A stretch of DNA of 64,000 bases from Methylobacterium gossipiicola (GCF_900113485.1 NZ_FOPM01000006.1:177817-241816); one strand, 5' to 3'. Numbered from the stretch's first letter, positions 1 through 8,275 are shown. Translations and numbers: made by a program. The notes: generated by a model from the letters alone, not told the origin.

Positions 1-604
1 CCACGGCCAGGACGCGGCGGGGCCGGGCGCGAAGCTCGGCCGCTCCCTGAGCCGGGCGCGCGGCCTCCACCTCCACGGGGTTGTAGAGGCGCACCGAACG
101 CCCCGGCACGGCGCCGGCTTCACGGACGTAATGCGCCATCAGACCGTCCGACACGAAGACCGACCGGGCGGTGAGGCGGGCGAGCACGGGCGTCGCGGCG
201 TTGCCGAGGCGGCTGAGGCGCTGCGGCTCGCTCGCCGGATGGCCATGGAACGACAGGACGGCGCGGCGGGCGCGCCCGGCGAGGCACGCCGCCACCCCGT
301 GCTTCAGGTTCGAGACGGCGAGGGCCGACAGCGACAGGTCCGGTGTCTCCCGCGCCAGGTGCCGTGCGAGGCGCGCCACCGCCACGGCATGGTTTCCCCC
401 GAGGGGAAGGCGCCGCACGCGGGGATCGAGGGCCGCCGCCGCACCCTCGCCATCGTGGTCGTACGCCAGGGTCACGGCATGGCCCCGCGCCGCGAGGCCG
501 GAGGCCAGCAGCGCCCAGACCCGCTCGGCCCCGCCCCCCGTCACGGCATGGGTGTAGAACAGGAGCGAGCGGCGGATGGGCGAAGCCCCTTCGTGCGGCG
601 CCAT
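1..604 (-). CDS. GT4-type glycosyltransferase, N-terminal part (cut by window edge)
   Basis: The reading frame starts at 604 and runs off the left edge, so only about 201 residues of the N-terminal domain are visible. A purine-rich ribosome-binding site (AAAGAAGG) lies about 7 nt upstream of the ATG. The protein opens with a beta strand followed by GGGAERV at residues 23-29, the classic start of the GT-B fold in family 4 glycosyltransferases, in which the glycine-rich loop contacts the acceptor. The FVSDGLMAHYV segment near residue 160 also fits the inter-domain region of GT4 enzymes. The family transfers a sugar from an activated nucleotide donor during polysaccharide or glycolipid assembly. 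The donor-binding C-terminal domain is outside the window, so sugar and acceptor cannot be inferred. Confidence 0.8.
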   Translation of the reverse strand, partial: MAPHEGASPIRRSLLFYTHAVTGGGAERVWALLASGLAARGHAVTLAYDHDGEGAAAALDPRVRRLPLGGNHAVAVARLARHLARETPDLSLSALAVSNLKHGVAACLAGRARRAVLSFHGHPASEPQRLSRLGNAATPVLARLTARSVFVSDGLMAHYVREAGAVPGRSVRLYNPVEVEAARPAQGAAELRARPRRVLAV

Positions 605-689
605 GCGCGACCCTTCTTTCCCCTGACGCCCCAGCGCGTCCCCCGCGTTTGACCGAGGGGGGTTACGGTTCGATCAAACGATCCCGTCC

Positions 690-1877
690 TCAGGCCGCCG
701 CGACCTGCACGGGCCTGGCCTCGTCACCGAGGACGTAACAGTTCCGTCCCCGGCTCTTGGCGCGGTAGAGCGCCCGGTCGGCGGCGGCGAGCACGGCCTG
801 CGGGTCCGTCTGGCCCTCCGGCTTGAGGGCGACGCCGACGCTCGCCGTCACCACGCCGATGCCGTCGGACCGGCCCGGATGCGCGATCTGCAGGAACGCG
901 ATGGTGCGCACGAAGGCGTCGGCGAGACGCTGGATCGCGTCCCTGTCGCCGCTGCGGAAGACCGCCGTGAATTCCTCCCCGCCGAACCGCGCGCACAGGA
1001 CATCCCGATGCTTGGCCGCCGTGGCGAGGACGACGCCGACGCTCGTGAGGCAGGCATCGCCCGCCTGATGCCCGAGGGTGTCGTTGAACGGCTTGAAGTG
1101 ATCGATGTCGATCATCATCACCGCCAGGGGCTGCCCGTCGGCGAACGCGGTCCGCAGATGCTCGTCGAGGGCCCGGCGGTTCGGAAGCCCCGTGAGAGGG
1201 TCGGTGCGCGACTGGTCCTGGAACTGCTGCTTGGCGCTGTCCGCCTGCTCGGCCCGCGCGAGGGCGAGATGGGCGACGACGTAATCGCGGCAGCGGCGGC
1301 GCTCGACCTTGAAGTTCGCATACAGGCTGATGATGCACGCCATGGCGATCTGCACCACGAAGGCGAAGCGCAGGGCCTCGTCGAGCCCCGGCTTGAGGCA
1401 GACCGCGAGGGTCGTGAGGGTGAGGGCCGCCGCCGTGAACACGATGGCGAAGCGGAAGCGCAACGGCAGCAGCATGTTGCCGTAGATCAGCGTCAGGGTG
1501 AATTCGTTGAACGCATAGGCGCCGAACTCCGACCGGGTCGTCAGGAACAGCACGATCTCCATGACGAAGGCGCTGCCCACCAGGAGCAGGATCGCCCGCT
1601 CGCGAAAGGCCGGCGGCATCCGGTCCATGCAGATCAGGGCCGCGACGATGACGGGCGTCACCACGAGGAGGCGCAGGACGACGGCGAACCCCAGCACGTC
1701 CGGCACCAGGACGGCGTTGGTGATGTTGTGGGCGTTGAACAGCACGAGGCCGAGCCAGAACGTCTCGCGCAGGTTCGCGACGCGCTCGCGCCCGGTCTCG
1801 GCCTCGTGGCACTGTTCGAGGACCGGATCGAAACGCAGAAGACGATCCACGAGGGGAGCGGGCTGCGCCTCGGACAT
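690..1877 (-). CDS. Membrane-anchored GGDEF diguanylate cyclase
   Basis: About 395 residues if started at the ATG at 1877. An ATG at 1985 would add 36 residues of low-complexity sequence, and neither start has a good ribosome-binding site. The first half has about six hydrophobic membrane segments (for example VVLRLLVVTPVIVAALIC and AILLLVGSAFVMEIVLFL), followed by a linker and a GGDEF domain. The catalytic signature is GGEEF at residues 299-303, and DPLTGLPNRRALD marks the domain start. GGEEF is compatible with activity, so c-di-GMP synthesis from two GTP at the inner membrane is likely. The residue five before GGEEF, where the inhibitory RxxD site normally ends in Asp, is Val, so feedback inhibition at the canonical I-site is probably absent. 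The sensory membrane part has no recognisable ligand motif. The gene stands alone. Confidence 0.85.
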   Translation of the reverse strand: MSEAQPAPLVDRLLRFDPVLEQCHEAETGRERVANLRETFWLGLVLFNAHNITNAVLVPDVLGFAVVLRLLVVTPVIVAALICMDRMPPAFRERAILLLVGSAFVMEIVLFLTTRSEFGAYAFNEFTLTLIYGNMLLPLRFRFAIVFTAAALTLTTLAVCLKPGLDEALRFAFVVQIAMACIISLYANFKVERRRCRDYVVAHLALARAEQADSAKQQFQDQSRTDPLTGLPNRRALDEHLRTAFADGQPLAVMMIDIDHFKPFNDTLGHQAGDACLTSVGVVLATAAKHRDVLCARFGGEEFTAVFRSGDRDAIQRLADAFVRTIAFLQIAHPGRSDGIGVVTASVGVALKPEGQTDPQAVLAAADRALYRAKSRGRNCYVLGDEARPVQVAAA

Positions 1878-2301
1878 CCGCGCCGTCGAAAAGTCCTGCA
1901 CCGGCCGCCACTCCCTCGATCCGGCGAGTGTCACCGCAATATGTGAATCGTTCGTGGAGCGCCGTCCCGCGAAGACTCGGGCCATCGCGGGGCCGAGGCG
2001 GTCGAACGGTATCCGGAATCTCGGGCAAGCCGGCGCGCCCCCCTGCCCTCACCGCGACGACACGGGCTCGACGATCGGACGACACGAACGCGTCCGGTCC
2101 CGCGCGGCGCTCATCCGCCGATGCCCGCCTGTCGGCCGAACGCCGTTCGATTCCATCGGAATGGCGGCGTTCGGCCTCGCTCGCGCGCCGCGCGGACCGG
2201 CGAGCGGCGCATCCTGTCCCGAGCCGGGCTTCGGCTGGCACGAAAGAGGCTTGTCCGCCGCCGCGAACCGGGCTCCCCTGGGGCGCCAGAGAAGGATGCT
2301 C

Positions 2302-3633
2302 ATGCCTGCCACCGCGAACGCCCCCGGCCTCGACGCATATTGGATGCCCTTCACGGCCAACCGCCAGTTCAAGGCGGCCCCCCGCCTCCTCACGGCGGCG
2401 GAGGGGATGCACTACACCGCCAGCGACGGGCGCACCGTCCTCGACGGCACGGCGGGCCTGTGGTGCGTCAATGCCGGGCACGGGCGTCGCGACATCGCCA
2501 CGGCCGTCGAGCGCCAGCTCACCACCCTGGATTTCGCGCCCTCGTTCCAGATGGGCCACCCCCTCGCCTTCGACTTCGCCGAGCGCCTCGCCGCCGTCGC
2601 ACCGGGTGGACCGGAGGCCGGGCTCGACCGGGTGTTCTTCACGGGCTCGGGCTCGGAATCCGTCGACACGGCGCTGAAGATCGCCCTCGCCTACCAGCGG
2701 GCCATCGGCCAGGGCACCCGCACCCGGCTGATCGGGCGTGAGCGCGGCTATCACGGCGTCGGCTTCGGCGGCATCTCCGTGGGCGGCCTCGTCAACAACC
2801 GCCGGATGTTCCCGCTGCTGCCGGCCGTCGACCACCTGCGCCACACCCACGACCTCGCGCGCAACGCCTTCTCACGAGGCCAGCCCACGCACGGGGCCGA
2901 GCTCGCCGACGACCTCGAACGCCTCGTTGCCCTCCACGGCGCCGAGACCATCGCGGCCTGCATCGTCGAACCCGTGGCCGGCTCCACCGGCGTGCTGATC
3001 CCGCCGGTCGGCTACCTCGAACGCCTGCGGGACATCTGCACCCGCCACGGCATCCTGCTCATCTTCGACGAGGTCATCACCGGGTTCGGCCGCCTCGGCG
3101 CGCCCTTCGCCACGGATCGTTTCGGGGTGGTGCCCGACCTCGTCACCACCGCCAAGGGCCTCACCAACGGCGCCCTGCCCATGGGGGCGGTGTTCGCAAG
3201 CCGCGCCGTCCACGACGCCCTCATGCACGGGCCGGAGGGATCGATCGAACTCTTCCACGGCTACACGTACTCGGGCCATCCGGCGGCCTGCGCCGCCGGC
3301 CTCGCCACCCTCGACATCTACGCCCGCGAGGGCTTGCTCACGCGCGCCGCCGCCCTGAGCGAAACCTGGGCGGACGCGGTGCACGGCCTGGCGAACGCGC
3401 CCCACGTCATCGACATCCGCACCCTCGGCCTCGTGGCCGGCATCGAACTCTCCCCCCGCGACGGCGCCCCGGGGGCCAGGGCCTACGACGTCTTCGTCGA
3501 TTGCTTCGAGCGCGGTCTCCTCGTGCGCGTCACCGGCGACATCGTCGCCCTGTCGCCGCCCCTCATCGTCGAGACGGACCAGATCGACACCATGGTGTCG
3601 ATCCTCGGCGAGGCCCTCGCGCGCGTCGCGTGA
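2302..3633 (+). CDS. Class III omega-amino acid:pyruvate aminotransferase
   Basis: 443 residues. AGAAGG at 2290-2295 is 6 nt before the ATG at 2302, which favours it over the in-frame ATG at 2296. The protein shows the fold-type I PLP layout: GSGSESVDTALKIA for phosphate binding, ERGYHGVGFGGISVGG, the LIFDEVITGFGRLG strand with the Asp that pairs with the pyridine nitrogen, and Lys285 in TTAKGLTNGALPMGAV as the PLP Schiff-base lysine. Start and length match the beta-alanine/omega-amino acid:pyruvate transaminases, which move an amino group from beta-alanine, taurine or similar omega-amines to pyruvate. The exact amine donor cannot be read from sequence. No neighbour suggests a pathway; the gene is monocistronic and followed by a palindrome at 3649-3667. 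Confidence 0.88.
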   Translation: MPATANAPGLDAYWMPFTANRQFKAAPRLLTAAEGMHYTASDGRTVLDGTAGLWCVNAGHGRRDIATAVERQLTTLDFAPSFQMGHPLAFDFAERLAAVAPGGPEAGLDRVFFTGSGSESVDTALKIALAYQRAIGQGTRTRLIGRERGYHGVGFGGISVGGLVNNRRMFPLLPAVDHLRHTHDLARNAFSRGQPTHGAELADDLERLVALHGAETIAACIVEPVAGSTGVLIPPVGYLERLRDICTRHGILLIFDEVITGFGRLGAPFATDRFGVVPDLVTTAKGLTNGALPMGAVFASRAVHDALMHGPEGSIELFHGYTYSGHPAACAAGLATLDIYAREGLLTRAAALSETWADAVHGLANAPHVIDIRTLGLVAGIELSPRDGAPGARAYDVFVDCFERGLLVRVTGDIVALSPPLIVETDQIDTMVSILGEALARVA

Positions 3634-3648
3634 GGAGGAAAACCGGAG

Positions 3649-3667
3649 GGTTTACCGCGCGGTAACC
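3649..3667. promoter_or_regulatory. Near-perfect 19-nt palindrome downstream of the aminotransferase
   Basis: GGTTTACCGCGCGGTAACC is an inverted repeat with one mismatch, 15 nt after the aminotransferase stop and 69 nt before the next start. It could be a weak transcription terminator or an operator for the small membrane gene that follows. There is no T-tract, so the operator reading is as likely as the terminator one. Confidence 0.35.
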
Positions 3668-3736
3668 GCGATGTGGATGAATGTGGGTCGAGCGTCGCCC
3701 CCTCGGGTCGGCTTCCCGTCGCCCGGAGGCGCGCCG

Positions 3737-4033
3737 ATGTTTCCCCTCATGTTCGTCGCCATCGCGGGCGGCCTCGGCACCGCCGCCGCCGTGGCGCCCA
3801 CCAGCCTCGCCCTCGCGGTGGTGTCGGCCCCCTTCGGCGGCAGTTTCGCCGCCCTCCTGACCGGGCTCTACCTCGCGCGCCGCAACGACGCCGCGCACGC
3901 ACGGGTCGCCGACCACGGCCAGCTCCCGGACCAGACCGACAGCCTCGTCGCCGCCCTGCGCGGCCTCGAAGCGCATGGGCGCGCCAGCCGCCCCTCGGCG
4001 GCCAAGCCGACCCAGAAGCGCGACGTCGCCTGA
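3737..4033 (+). CDS. Small membrane protein of unknown function
   Basis: 98 residues from the ATG at 3737, which has GGAGG at 3725-3729 about 7 nt upstream. A start at 3671 would add a proline-rich non-conserved-looking stretch. The first 50 residues form two hydrophobic segments (FPLMFVAIAGGLGTAAAVAP and a second ending FAALLTGLYLA) followed by ARRND, which is likely cytoplasmic. The C-terminal half is charged and probably soluble. No family is recognised. It follows the aminotransferase on the same strand by 100 nt but is separated by a palindrome, so co-transcription is uncertain. Confidence 0.6.
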   Translation: MFPLMFVAIAGGLGTAAAVAPTSLALAVVSAPFGGSFAALLTGLYLARRNDAAHARVADHGQLPDQTDSLVAALRGLEAHGRASRPSAAKPTQKRDVA

Positions 4034-4107
4034 TCCGAACGGCGGCGCCCATCGCCGAAAGCGTTGTTCCGTCGCCGAACCGGCAACGCCTTGGGCGGCC
4101 CTCCCCC

Positions 4108-4216
4108 CTAGGGCATCGATCCAGACGGAGGCTTCAGCCGTGTCTGGGAAACTTGATGCAAAAACAAAAGCCTCGTGCTCTGGCGCATGAACGAAGTGAT
4201 GGCGTCACAGCACTAG
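4108..4216 (+). repeat. MITE-like interspersed repeat, copy 1
   Basis: About 109 bp, beginning CTAGGGCATCGATCC and ending CGTCACAGCACTAG. The ends are short inverted repeats (consensus CTAGTGC / GCACTAG). Inside, CCAGAC pairs with GTCTGG and TGCATC-type sequence pairs with GATGCA, giving a nested hairpin in the left half. Four more copies occur in the window (9031, 9136, 21266, 27063). There is no internal gene. The right end supplies the TAG stop of the minus-strand ORF at 4213-4500. A non-autonomous mobile element or a structured intergenic repeat are both possible. Confidence 0.85.
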
Positions 4217-4500
4217 CGGCGGGGCCTCTGCATCTTCACGACGGTGTTCTTCGGCTTGCCGAACGGCCGCAGGGGTGCCCGGGCCTCGAGGGCGATGCGG
4301 GCCAGTTCCTGTGGCCGGGGGGCGCCGGCCGCGATGCGCCGGAGGGCGTCCGCCATCTCCTCCAGGGTCTGGGCCGCCTCGCCTTCGAGGGTTTCCTCGG
4401 GGCGGATGCCGTTGAGTTCGGGCGCGATCTCCTCGGCCGCTTCGCGCAGCTCCTCGATGAGTTCGGCGGCGGTATAGCGGGGCGGAGGCGATGGGGGCAT
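4213..4500 (-). CDS. Small acidic hypothetical protein
   Basis: 95 residues, starting MPPSPPPRYTAAELIEELREAA. After a proline-rich start the sequence is predicted helical and acidic (ELIEEL, EEIAPEL, TLEEMADALRRIA), ending in a basic tail with KMQRPRR. No family or catalytic motif is recognised. The stop codon is formed by the terminal CTAG of the interspersed repeat at 4108-4216, so the natural C-terminus may have been altered by that insertion. There is no clear Shine-Dalgarno sequence before the ATG, which lowers confidence. Codon use is typical for the window, with strong third-position GC. Confidence 0.5.
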   Translation of the reverse strand: MPPSPPPRYTAAELIEELREAAEEIAPELNGIRPEETLEGEAAQTLEEMADALRRIAAGAPRPQELARIALEARAPLRPFGKPKNTVVKMQRPRR

Positions 4501-4621
4501 GGCGCGACCATGGCAGGCCGGCGCCGCTCGGACAAGCGCGCAGCGCGGGGGATGCGGGCCTCGTGAACCGATGGGGCGTCTCGCGGGTTGCGGGAGCAGA
4601 CGCCACCGCACGAACGGTCCC

Positions 4622-4924
4622 ATGACGCCCCAACTCTTTGCCCGCGCCGCCCTTCTGACGGTCCTGTCCGGACCCGCCTTCGCCCAGACCCTCGCGCCCA
4701 CGGGCGGCGCCGGCAACACCGGGGTGACGACCCCGTCCATGAAACCCGATGACGACCTCCGTTCCGCGGACCGGCCCTCGCGCTCCGCCCCGAACGTCGT
4801 CGGCAATCCGAGCCCGGCCGCAATCCCCGGCAGTACGCCGGGCGTCAACATCGGCGGCACCCCCACGGGCGGCCCGCCCGGCACCGGCGGCGCGGCGGGC
4901 GGCCCCTCCCTCGGCAATCGATAG
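4622..4924 (+). CDS. Small secreted Gly/Pro-rich protein
   Basis: 100 residues. The N-terminus MTPQLFARAALLTVLSGPAFAQ is a clear Sec signal peptide with a predicted cleavage after AFA. The mature part is about 78 residues, rich in Gly, Pro, Ala and Thr (for example TPTGGPPGTGGAAGG), and looks intrinsically disordered. No catalytic or binding motif is seen. The start was chosen because the signal peptide begins there; longer in-frame starts add arginine-rich sequence that would spoil it. The 3' end converges on the luxR-type gene 8 nt away on the other strand. The function is unknown. Confidence 0.6.
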   Translation: MTPQLFARAALLTVLSGPAFAQTLAPTGGAGNTGVTTPSMKPDDDLRSADRPSRSAPNVVGNPSPAAIPGSTPGVNIGGTPTGGPPGTGGAAGGPSLGNR

Positions 4925-4932
4925 ACGCCCCC

Positions 4933-5664
4933 TCAGACGATGAGGCCCAGGCGGAACCCCTCGGCGACGGCCTGGGCCCGGTTGCGGACGCCGAGCTTGG
5001 CCCGGACGTTGCGCAGATGCGCGTCGATGCCGTGTTCGGAGATCCCCATGATCTCGCCGATCTCCCAATCGGTCTTGCCCTCGGCCGTCCATTGCAGGGT
5101 TTCGCGCTCGCGGGGCGAGAGGACGCCGCGCCCCGCCGGCCCGTGCCCGCGCACGAGCAGGGCCTGCCCGAAGGCGTAGCTCGCCAGAAGGGTGAGCATG
5201 CCGCGATGGGCCGGATCGATCTCGAGCCGGTCTCCGGCGAAGGTCATGCCGCCGGGCGCCCCCTCCAGGGTGGTGAGGGGCACGGTGTAGCCCTGGCGCA
5301 GGCCGATCTCGGCGGCCTCGCTCATGATCTGCGCGGCGCGGCGCTCGCGCACCGGGCGCAGGTCCGGGTCGTCCCAGCCGAAGCCGGTGGTGCGATCCAG
5401 GGTCTCGCGCACGATGGGGTCGTCCGCCGCGTAATGCTGGCCGAGGTAGACCCGCCGCCACGCCTCGTCCACGTTCTCCATGACGAGGAAACGCCGGTCG
5501 AAGGAGCGCAGGGCCACGGCCTCCGGGAGCAGGGCCGCGATCACCGCATCGACGCCGAAGCCCGCGAGTTGCCCCCGCACGATGCCGACGACCTCCGGCA
5601 CGCTCGCGGCGCGATCGAGCTCCTTCAGGAGCTTGAGCGTATGGTCGAGGGATCTGCGGCTCAA
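4933..5664 (-). CDS. luxR: LuxR-family quorum-sensing transcriptional regulator
   Basis: 243 residues from a TTG start at 5664; no ATG or GTG exists nearby in frame, and GAAAGA lies about 7 nt upstream. Residues 1-165 form the autoinducer-binding domain, with the family pattern WRRVYLGQHYAADDPIV (Trp, Tyr, Asp-Pro that hold the acyl-homoserine lactone) and GFGWDD. Residues about 178-240 are the LuxR helix-turn-helix, from LSPRERETLQWTAEGKTDWEIG to AQAVAEGFRLGLI. The gene is divergent from the luxI gene at 5827, the usual layout of a cognate sensor and synthase. It probably controls luxI from the 162-bp region between them. The TTG start may keep translation low. Confidence 0.9.
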   Translation of the reverse strand: MSRRSLDHTLKLLKELDRAASVPEVVGIVRGQLAGFGVDAVIAALLPEAVALRSFDRRFLVMENVDEAWRRVYLGQHYAADDPIVRETLDRTTGFGWDDPDLRPVRERRAAQIMSEAAEIGLRQGYTVPLTTLEGAPGGMTFAGDRLEIDPAHRGMLTLLASYAFGQALLVRGHGPAGRGVLSPRERETLQWTAEGKTDWEIGEIMGISEHGIDAHLRNVRAKLGVRNRAQAVAEGFRLGLIV

Positions 5665-5766
5665 GGCGGTCTTTCGCTCAGTGGAGGATCGCGACGGGGT
5701 TTCCCCCCGGTTCACGGCTCGCCCCGGGGGCACGGCACAACCGCCCCCGCGCGCCCCGCGAACCCT

Positions 5767-5778
5767 ACGCGAACGCGT
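5767..5778. promoter_or_regulatory. Short palindrome between luxR and luxI, possible lux-box-like operator
   Basis: ACGCG-AA-CGCGT sits 49 nt before the luxI start and 103 nt before the luxR start. It is the clearest inverted repeat in the divergent promoter region. It does not match the classic CTG-N10-CAG lux box, so assignment to LuxR is only positional inference. Confidence 0.3.
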
Positions 5779-5826
5779 GGTGGTGACGATGGCCGGCTCT
5801 GGGCACACGGATCGTGGAGGTGCCCC

Positions 5827-6459
5827 ATGATCCACGTCATTACATCCGCCAACAGTGCCCAGAACACCGACCTCATGGAACAGGCCTTTCGCCTGCGCCA
5901 CAGGATCTTCGTCGAAGAGATGGGCTGGTCCGCCGTGGCCCGTGAGGACCGGCGCGAGATCGACGAGTTCGACGACGAGCACGCCGTCCATCTCCTCGCC
6001 GTGGAGGAGGACGACGTCGTCGGGTATTCCCGGCTGCTCCCGACCACGCGGCCCTACGTGCTGTCCACCCACCTGCCGCAATTGTGCAAGGGCACGCCGC
6101 CGGCCGATCCGGGCCTCGTGGAATGGAGCCGTATCGGCGTCGCCGACAGCGCGCGGACCTCGGGCCGGCGCCTCAACCCCACGGCGCTGGCGATCCTCAC
6201 GGCCATCGTCGAATGGGGCCTGCCGCGCGGCCTGCACGGCTTCGTCTCGGAAATGCCCACAAGCTGGCTGCTGCGCCTGCTCCAGTTGCACATCCACGCC
6301 ATGCCGCTGGGCCTGCCGCAACGCATCGACGACGTCGAGATCGTCGCCGTCCGCGCCGGCTTCGATGCCCAGAGCCTGCGGCGCCTGCACGCCATGCGCG
6401 GCACCACGGCCTCGGTCCTGGCCCCGGCACGGGGCGGGATCATCCGCCTCGCGAGCTGA
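5827..6459 (+). CDS. luxI: LuxI-family acyl-homoserine lactone synthase
   Basis: 210 residues. GGAGG at 5816-5820 is 6 nt before the ATG. All diagnostic positions of the family are present: Arg24, Phe28, Trp34, the acidic EIDEFDD cluster at 44-50, Arg69, Glu99 and Arg102 in EWSRIGV. These residues bind S-adenosylmethionine and the acyl carrier and form the lactone. The enzyme makes an N-acyl-homoserine lactone from SAM and an acyl-ACP or acyl-CoA; the acyl chain cannot be told from sequence. The luxR-type gene is directly divergent, so the pair likely forms a complete quorum-sensing circuit. A 55-residue ORF follows 12 nt later on the same strand and a strong hairpin ends the unit. Confidence 0.93.
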   Translation: MIHVITSANSAQNTDLMEQAFRLRHRIFVEEMGWSAVAREDRREIDEFDDEHAVHLLAVEEDDVVGYSRLLPTTRPYVLSTHLPQLCKGTPPADPGLVEWSRIGVADSARTSGRRLNPTALAILTAIVEWGLPRGLHGFVSEMPTSWLLRLLQLHIHAMPLGLPQRIDDVEIVAVRAGFDAQSLRRLHAMRGTTASVLAPARGGIIRLAS

Positions 6460-6471
6460 AGGCGACCGACG

Positions 6472-6639
6472 ATGGACCGGAAAGACGAAGCGGGCACGGA
6501 CTCCGCCCTCATGGAACGGGCCATCGAACAGGCGATCGACCTGCGCGAGGCCCTGCAGAAACTGCCCGATCTGGAACTCGACGTCTTGATCGACATGATC
6601 CTCATCGAACTCGGACGGCGACGGAGCGGTTCGTCCTGA
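6472..6639 (+). CDS. 55-residue protein encoded directly after luxI
   Basis: The ORF begins 12 nt after the luxI stop and ends 6 nt before a strong terminator hairpin, so it is almost certainly on the luxI transcript. It encodes 55 residues, acidic and predicted almost all helical (MERAIEQAIDLREALQKLP, then LDVLIDMILIELGRRR), with a heptad-like spacing of Leu and Ile that would suit a small coiled coil or a dimerisation partner. There is no signal peptide and no known motif. Third-position GC bias matches real genes of the window. It could modulate LuxR or LuxI; this is only inferred from position. Confidence 0.6.
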   Translation: MDRKDEAGTDSALMERAIEQAIDLREALQKLPDLELDVLIDMILIELGRRRSGSS

Positions 6640-6645
6640 CGCCGG

Positions 6646-6673
6646 CCCGCGACGGGGGCGTCCCCGTCGCGGG
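6646..6673 (+). terminator. Strong hairpin ending the luxI unit
   Basis: A perfect 12-bp stem (CCCGCGACGGGG with its complement) closes a 4-nt loop. It lies 6 nt after the stop of the 55-residue ORF. No T-run follows, which is common for terminators in such GC-rich genomes. Confidence 0.6.
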
Positions 6674-6679
6674 ATGGAT

Positions 6680-7019
6680 GCGCCGCAGACGACCAAAGCC
6701 GATCCCGACAACGAAGCTTACGCGCTGCGGAACGAACGGCACAACACAACCTGATAGAAATTTTTCGGTAAATCCAACTTGACGATGAAAATTCGCCCCT
6801 TAAGATCAGGGGTGTCATCCAGCGGGCCGCTCGACGACTCTCAAAGTCAGGGGAGACCTGATGCCGAGAATCCCACCGCGCAGTCATTGGCGGACCTTGC
6901 CGTTTTTTCGATCTCATAGCCGACACAACTCGATCGACCCCGTGTCGCCGAGCAGTCCAGCCGTCTAACTTTTCGACAAAACGGCTTTCTAAATCCAAGC
7001 CGAGCCAGAGATTTCAATC
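6680..7019. other. AT-rich intergenic region before the nitrilase-like gene
   Basis: 340 bp with a base composition clearly lower in GC than its left neighbour. It contains AGAAATTTTTCGGTAAA near 6755 and two TCAGGGG repeats (around 6808 and 6850). A 35-codon ORF at 6861 has a ribosome-binding site but atypical composition and was not accepted. The region marks the left boundary of the accessory island and probably carries the promoter of the next gene. Confidence 0.4.
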
Positions 7020-8060
7020 ATGGCCTACAAAAAAGTTCAATTCATCGCTTGGGTTATCCATACCGGTCCGGCAGCGGATCCGAAGGATAAGACAAAACAA
7101 ATTTACAAAGGGCTTAAAAACTCCGCCGAGGATATCGCAGAGAGGGTGAAACTGGTCACTCAAGTGATCGATCAAGCCAAAGCAGCGATCGGGCACTCTC
7201 AGACCGAGTCCGATACGTTGAAAATCTTCATGATGCCCGAATTTTTCTTTCGTGGGCCGACCGGAGCCTACGATATGGATGACGTCGCGACACTGGTCGC
7301 CGCTCTCCAAGCCGCAGTGAAAGACGCGAGCTGGAAGGACTGGCTGTTCGTCTTCGGCAGCATCGTGGGCAAGTCGTTCACCACGAAGGAACAGAGCTTT
7401 TTCTTGCGCCTGTTTGGACCTCGTTTCGTTGTTGACACGTCGAAGCCAGTGGAGATCTACAACTATTGCCTAATTCAGAAAGGCGGATTCGGGAATGCCT
7501 CCGGCGCCGGTCCGGCGTCAGCTCGCGCGGTCATGAAACAACTCAAATCCGGCATGGACTTCATCCCTAAGGCAAAACTTTCAGGCTCCGAAATTCCATT
7601 CGAAAGAGCGAAGCCTTTGGAGCCCACGCGGGAATTTGGAACCACATCCGATATTCAAATCACGAATTACGATGGCTCGTCCATTTTCCAGATTGACGGC
7701 TTGACGTACGGACTCGAAGTCTGCCTCGATCATCTTAAACAACGCCTCAAGAACGTTGCCAAATTGCCGCCCATCGATATTCAATTGGTTCCTTCCTGTG
7801 GAGCATCGATCCAGAATAACGCAATCGTCGCAAAGAAAGACGGTTTCGTCTTCAACTGCGATGGGTATGCCGACTATGACCGCCAAGTCCTCGGAGGCAA
7901 CAGCGCACTGGTCAAGGTCGGAACCGGCGCGGTCACAGCGCCGAAATCCTTTACAGCAGTGTCCAGCGCACGCGCTTCGGACCTTTATGGGCAGGGCGCA
8001 GGCGAGATTCGCGTCTATCCGACGCAAGTCCTGTCCCAATCCATGGTATCCAAGCTTTGA
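7020..8060 (+). CDS. Nitrilase-superfamily (carbon-nitrogen hydrolase-like) protein
   Basis: 346 residues. Three spaced motifs resemble the Glu-Lys-Cys triad of the nitrilase superfamily: Glu in MMPEFFFRG (about residue 75), Lys in YNYCLIQKGGFG (about 154) and Cys in YGLEVCLDHL (about 237). The order and spacing fit an amidase or nitrilase that cleaves C-N bonds through a cysteine thioester, but the sequence between the motifs is divergent, so substrate and even activity are uncertain. No signal peptide is present. Codon use is much less GC-biased than in surrounding genes, which suggests recent acquisition. It stands next to the unusual operon at 9372-20849 and convergent to the 109-residue gene. 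An imperfect hairpin at 8066-8098 follows it. Confidence 0.6.
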   Translation: MAYKKVQFIAWVIHTGPAADPKDKTKQIYKGLKNSAEDIAERVKLVTQVIDQAKAAIGHSQTESDTLKIFMMPEFFFRGPTGAYDMDDVATLVAALQAAVKDASWKDWLFVFGSIVGKSFTTKEQSFFLRLFGPRFVVDTSKPVEIYNYCLIQKGGFGNASGAGPASARAVMKQLKSGMDFIPKAKLSGSEIPFERAKPLEPTREFGTTSDIQITNYDGSSIFQIDGLTYGLEVCLDHLKQRLKNVAKLPPIDIQLVPSCGASIQNNAIVAKKDGFVFNCDGYADYDRQVLGGNSALVKVGTGAVTAPKSFTAVSSARASDLYGQGAGEIRVYPTQVLSQSMVSKL

Positions 8061-8065
8061 ATCGA

Positions 8066-8098
8066 TCCGGTACCTGCTCCGCCAGAGCGGATACCGGA
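8066..8098 (+). terminator. Imperfect hairpin after the nitrilase-like gene
   Basis: TCCGGTA pairs with TACCGGA and the inner TCCGC pairs with GCGGA around a 4-nt loop, with a 5-nt bulge on the left arm. It starts 5 nt after the stop codon at 8060 and is the likely terminator. Confidence 0.45.
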
Positions 8099-8275
8099 CC
8101 TATCCCCCTTCGTTCGAGACCGGAATGGCCCACCGAGCCAAGAGGCGCCCGACGAAAGGTCTGCGGCGACCGACGACGGGATCGCCGCCGGCATGGCATC
8201 ATGATCGGCACGAAGTCATCACAATCAAAGACTCATCCGCGCGCTATTTCCTTCTCTCGGAAGGTCGCCCCCGCG

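Noticed and set aside
6861..6968. A 35-codon ORF in the AT-rich gap before the nitrilase-like gene
   Set aside because: It has a ribosome-binding site, but codon bias and composition are not gene-like and no conserved pattern is visible.
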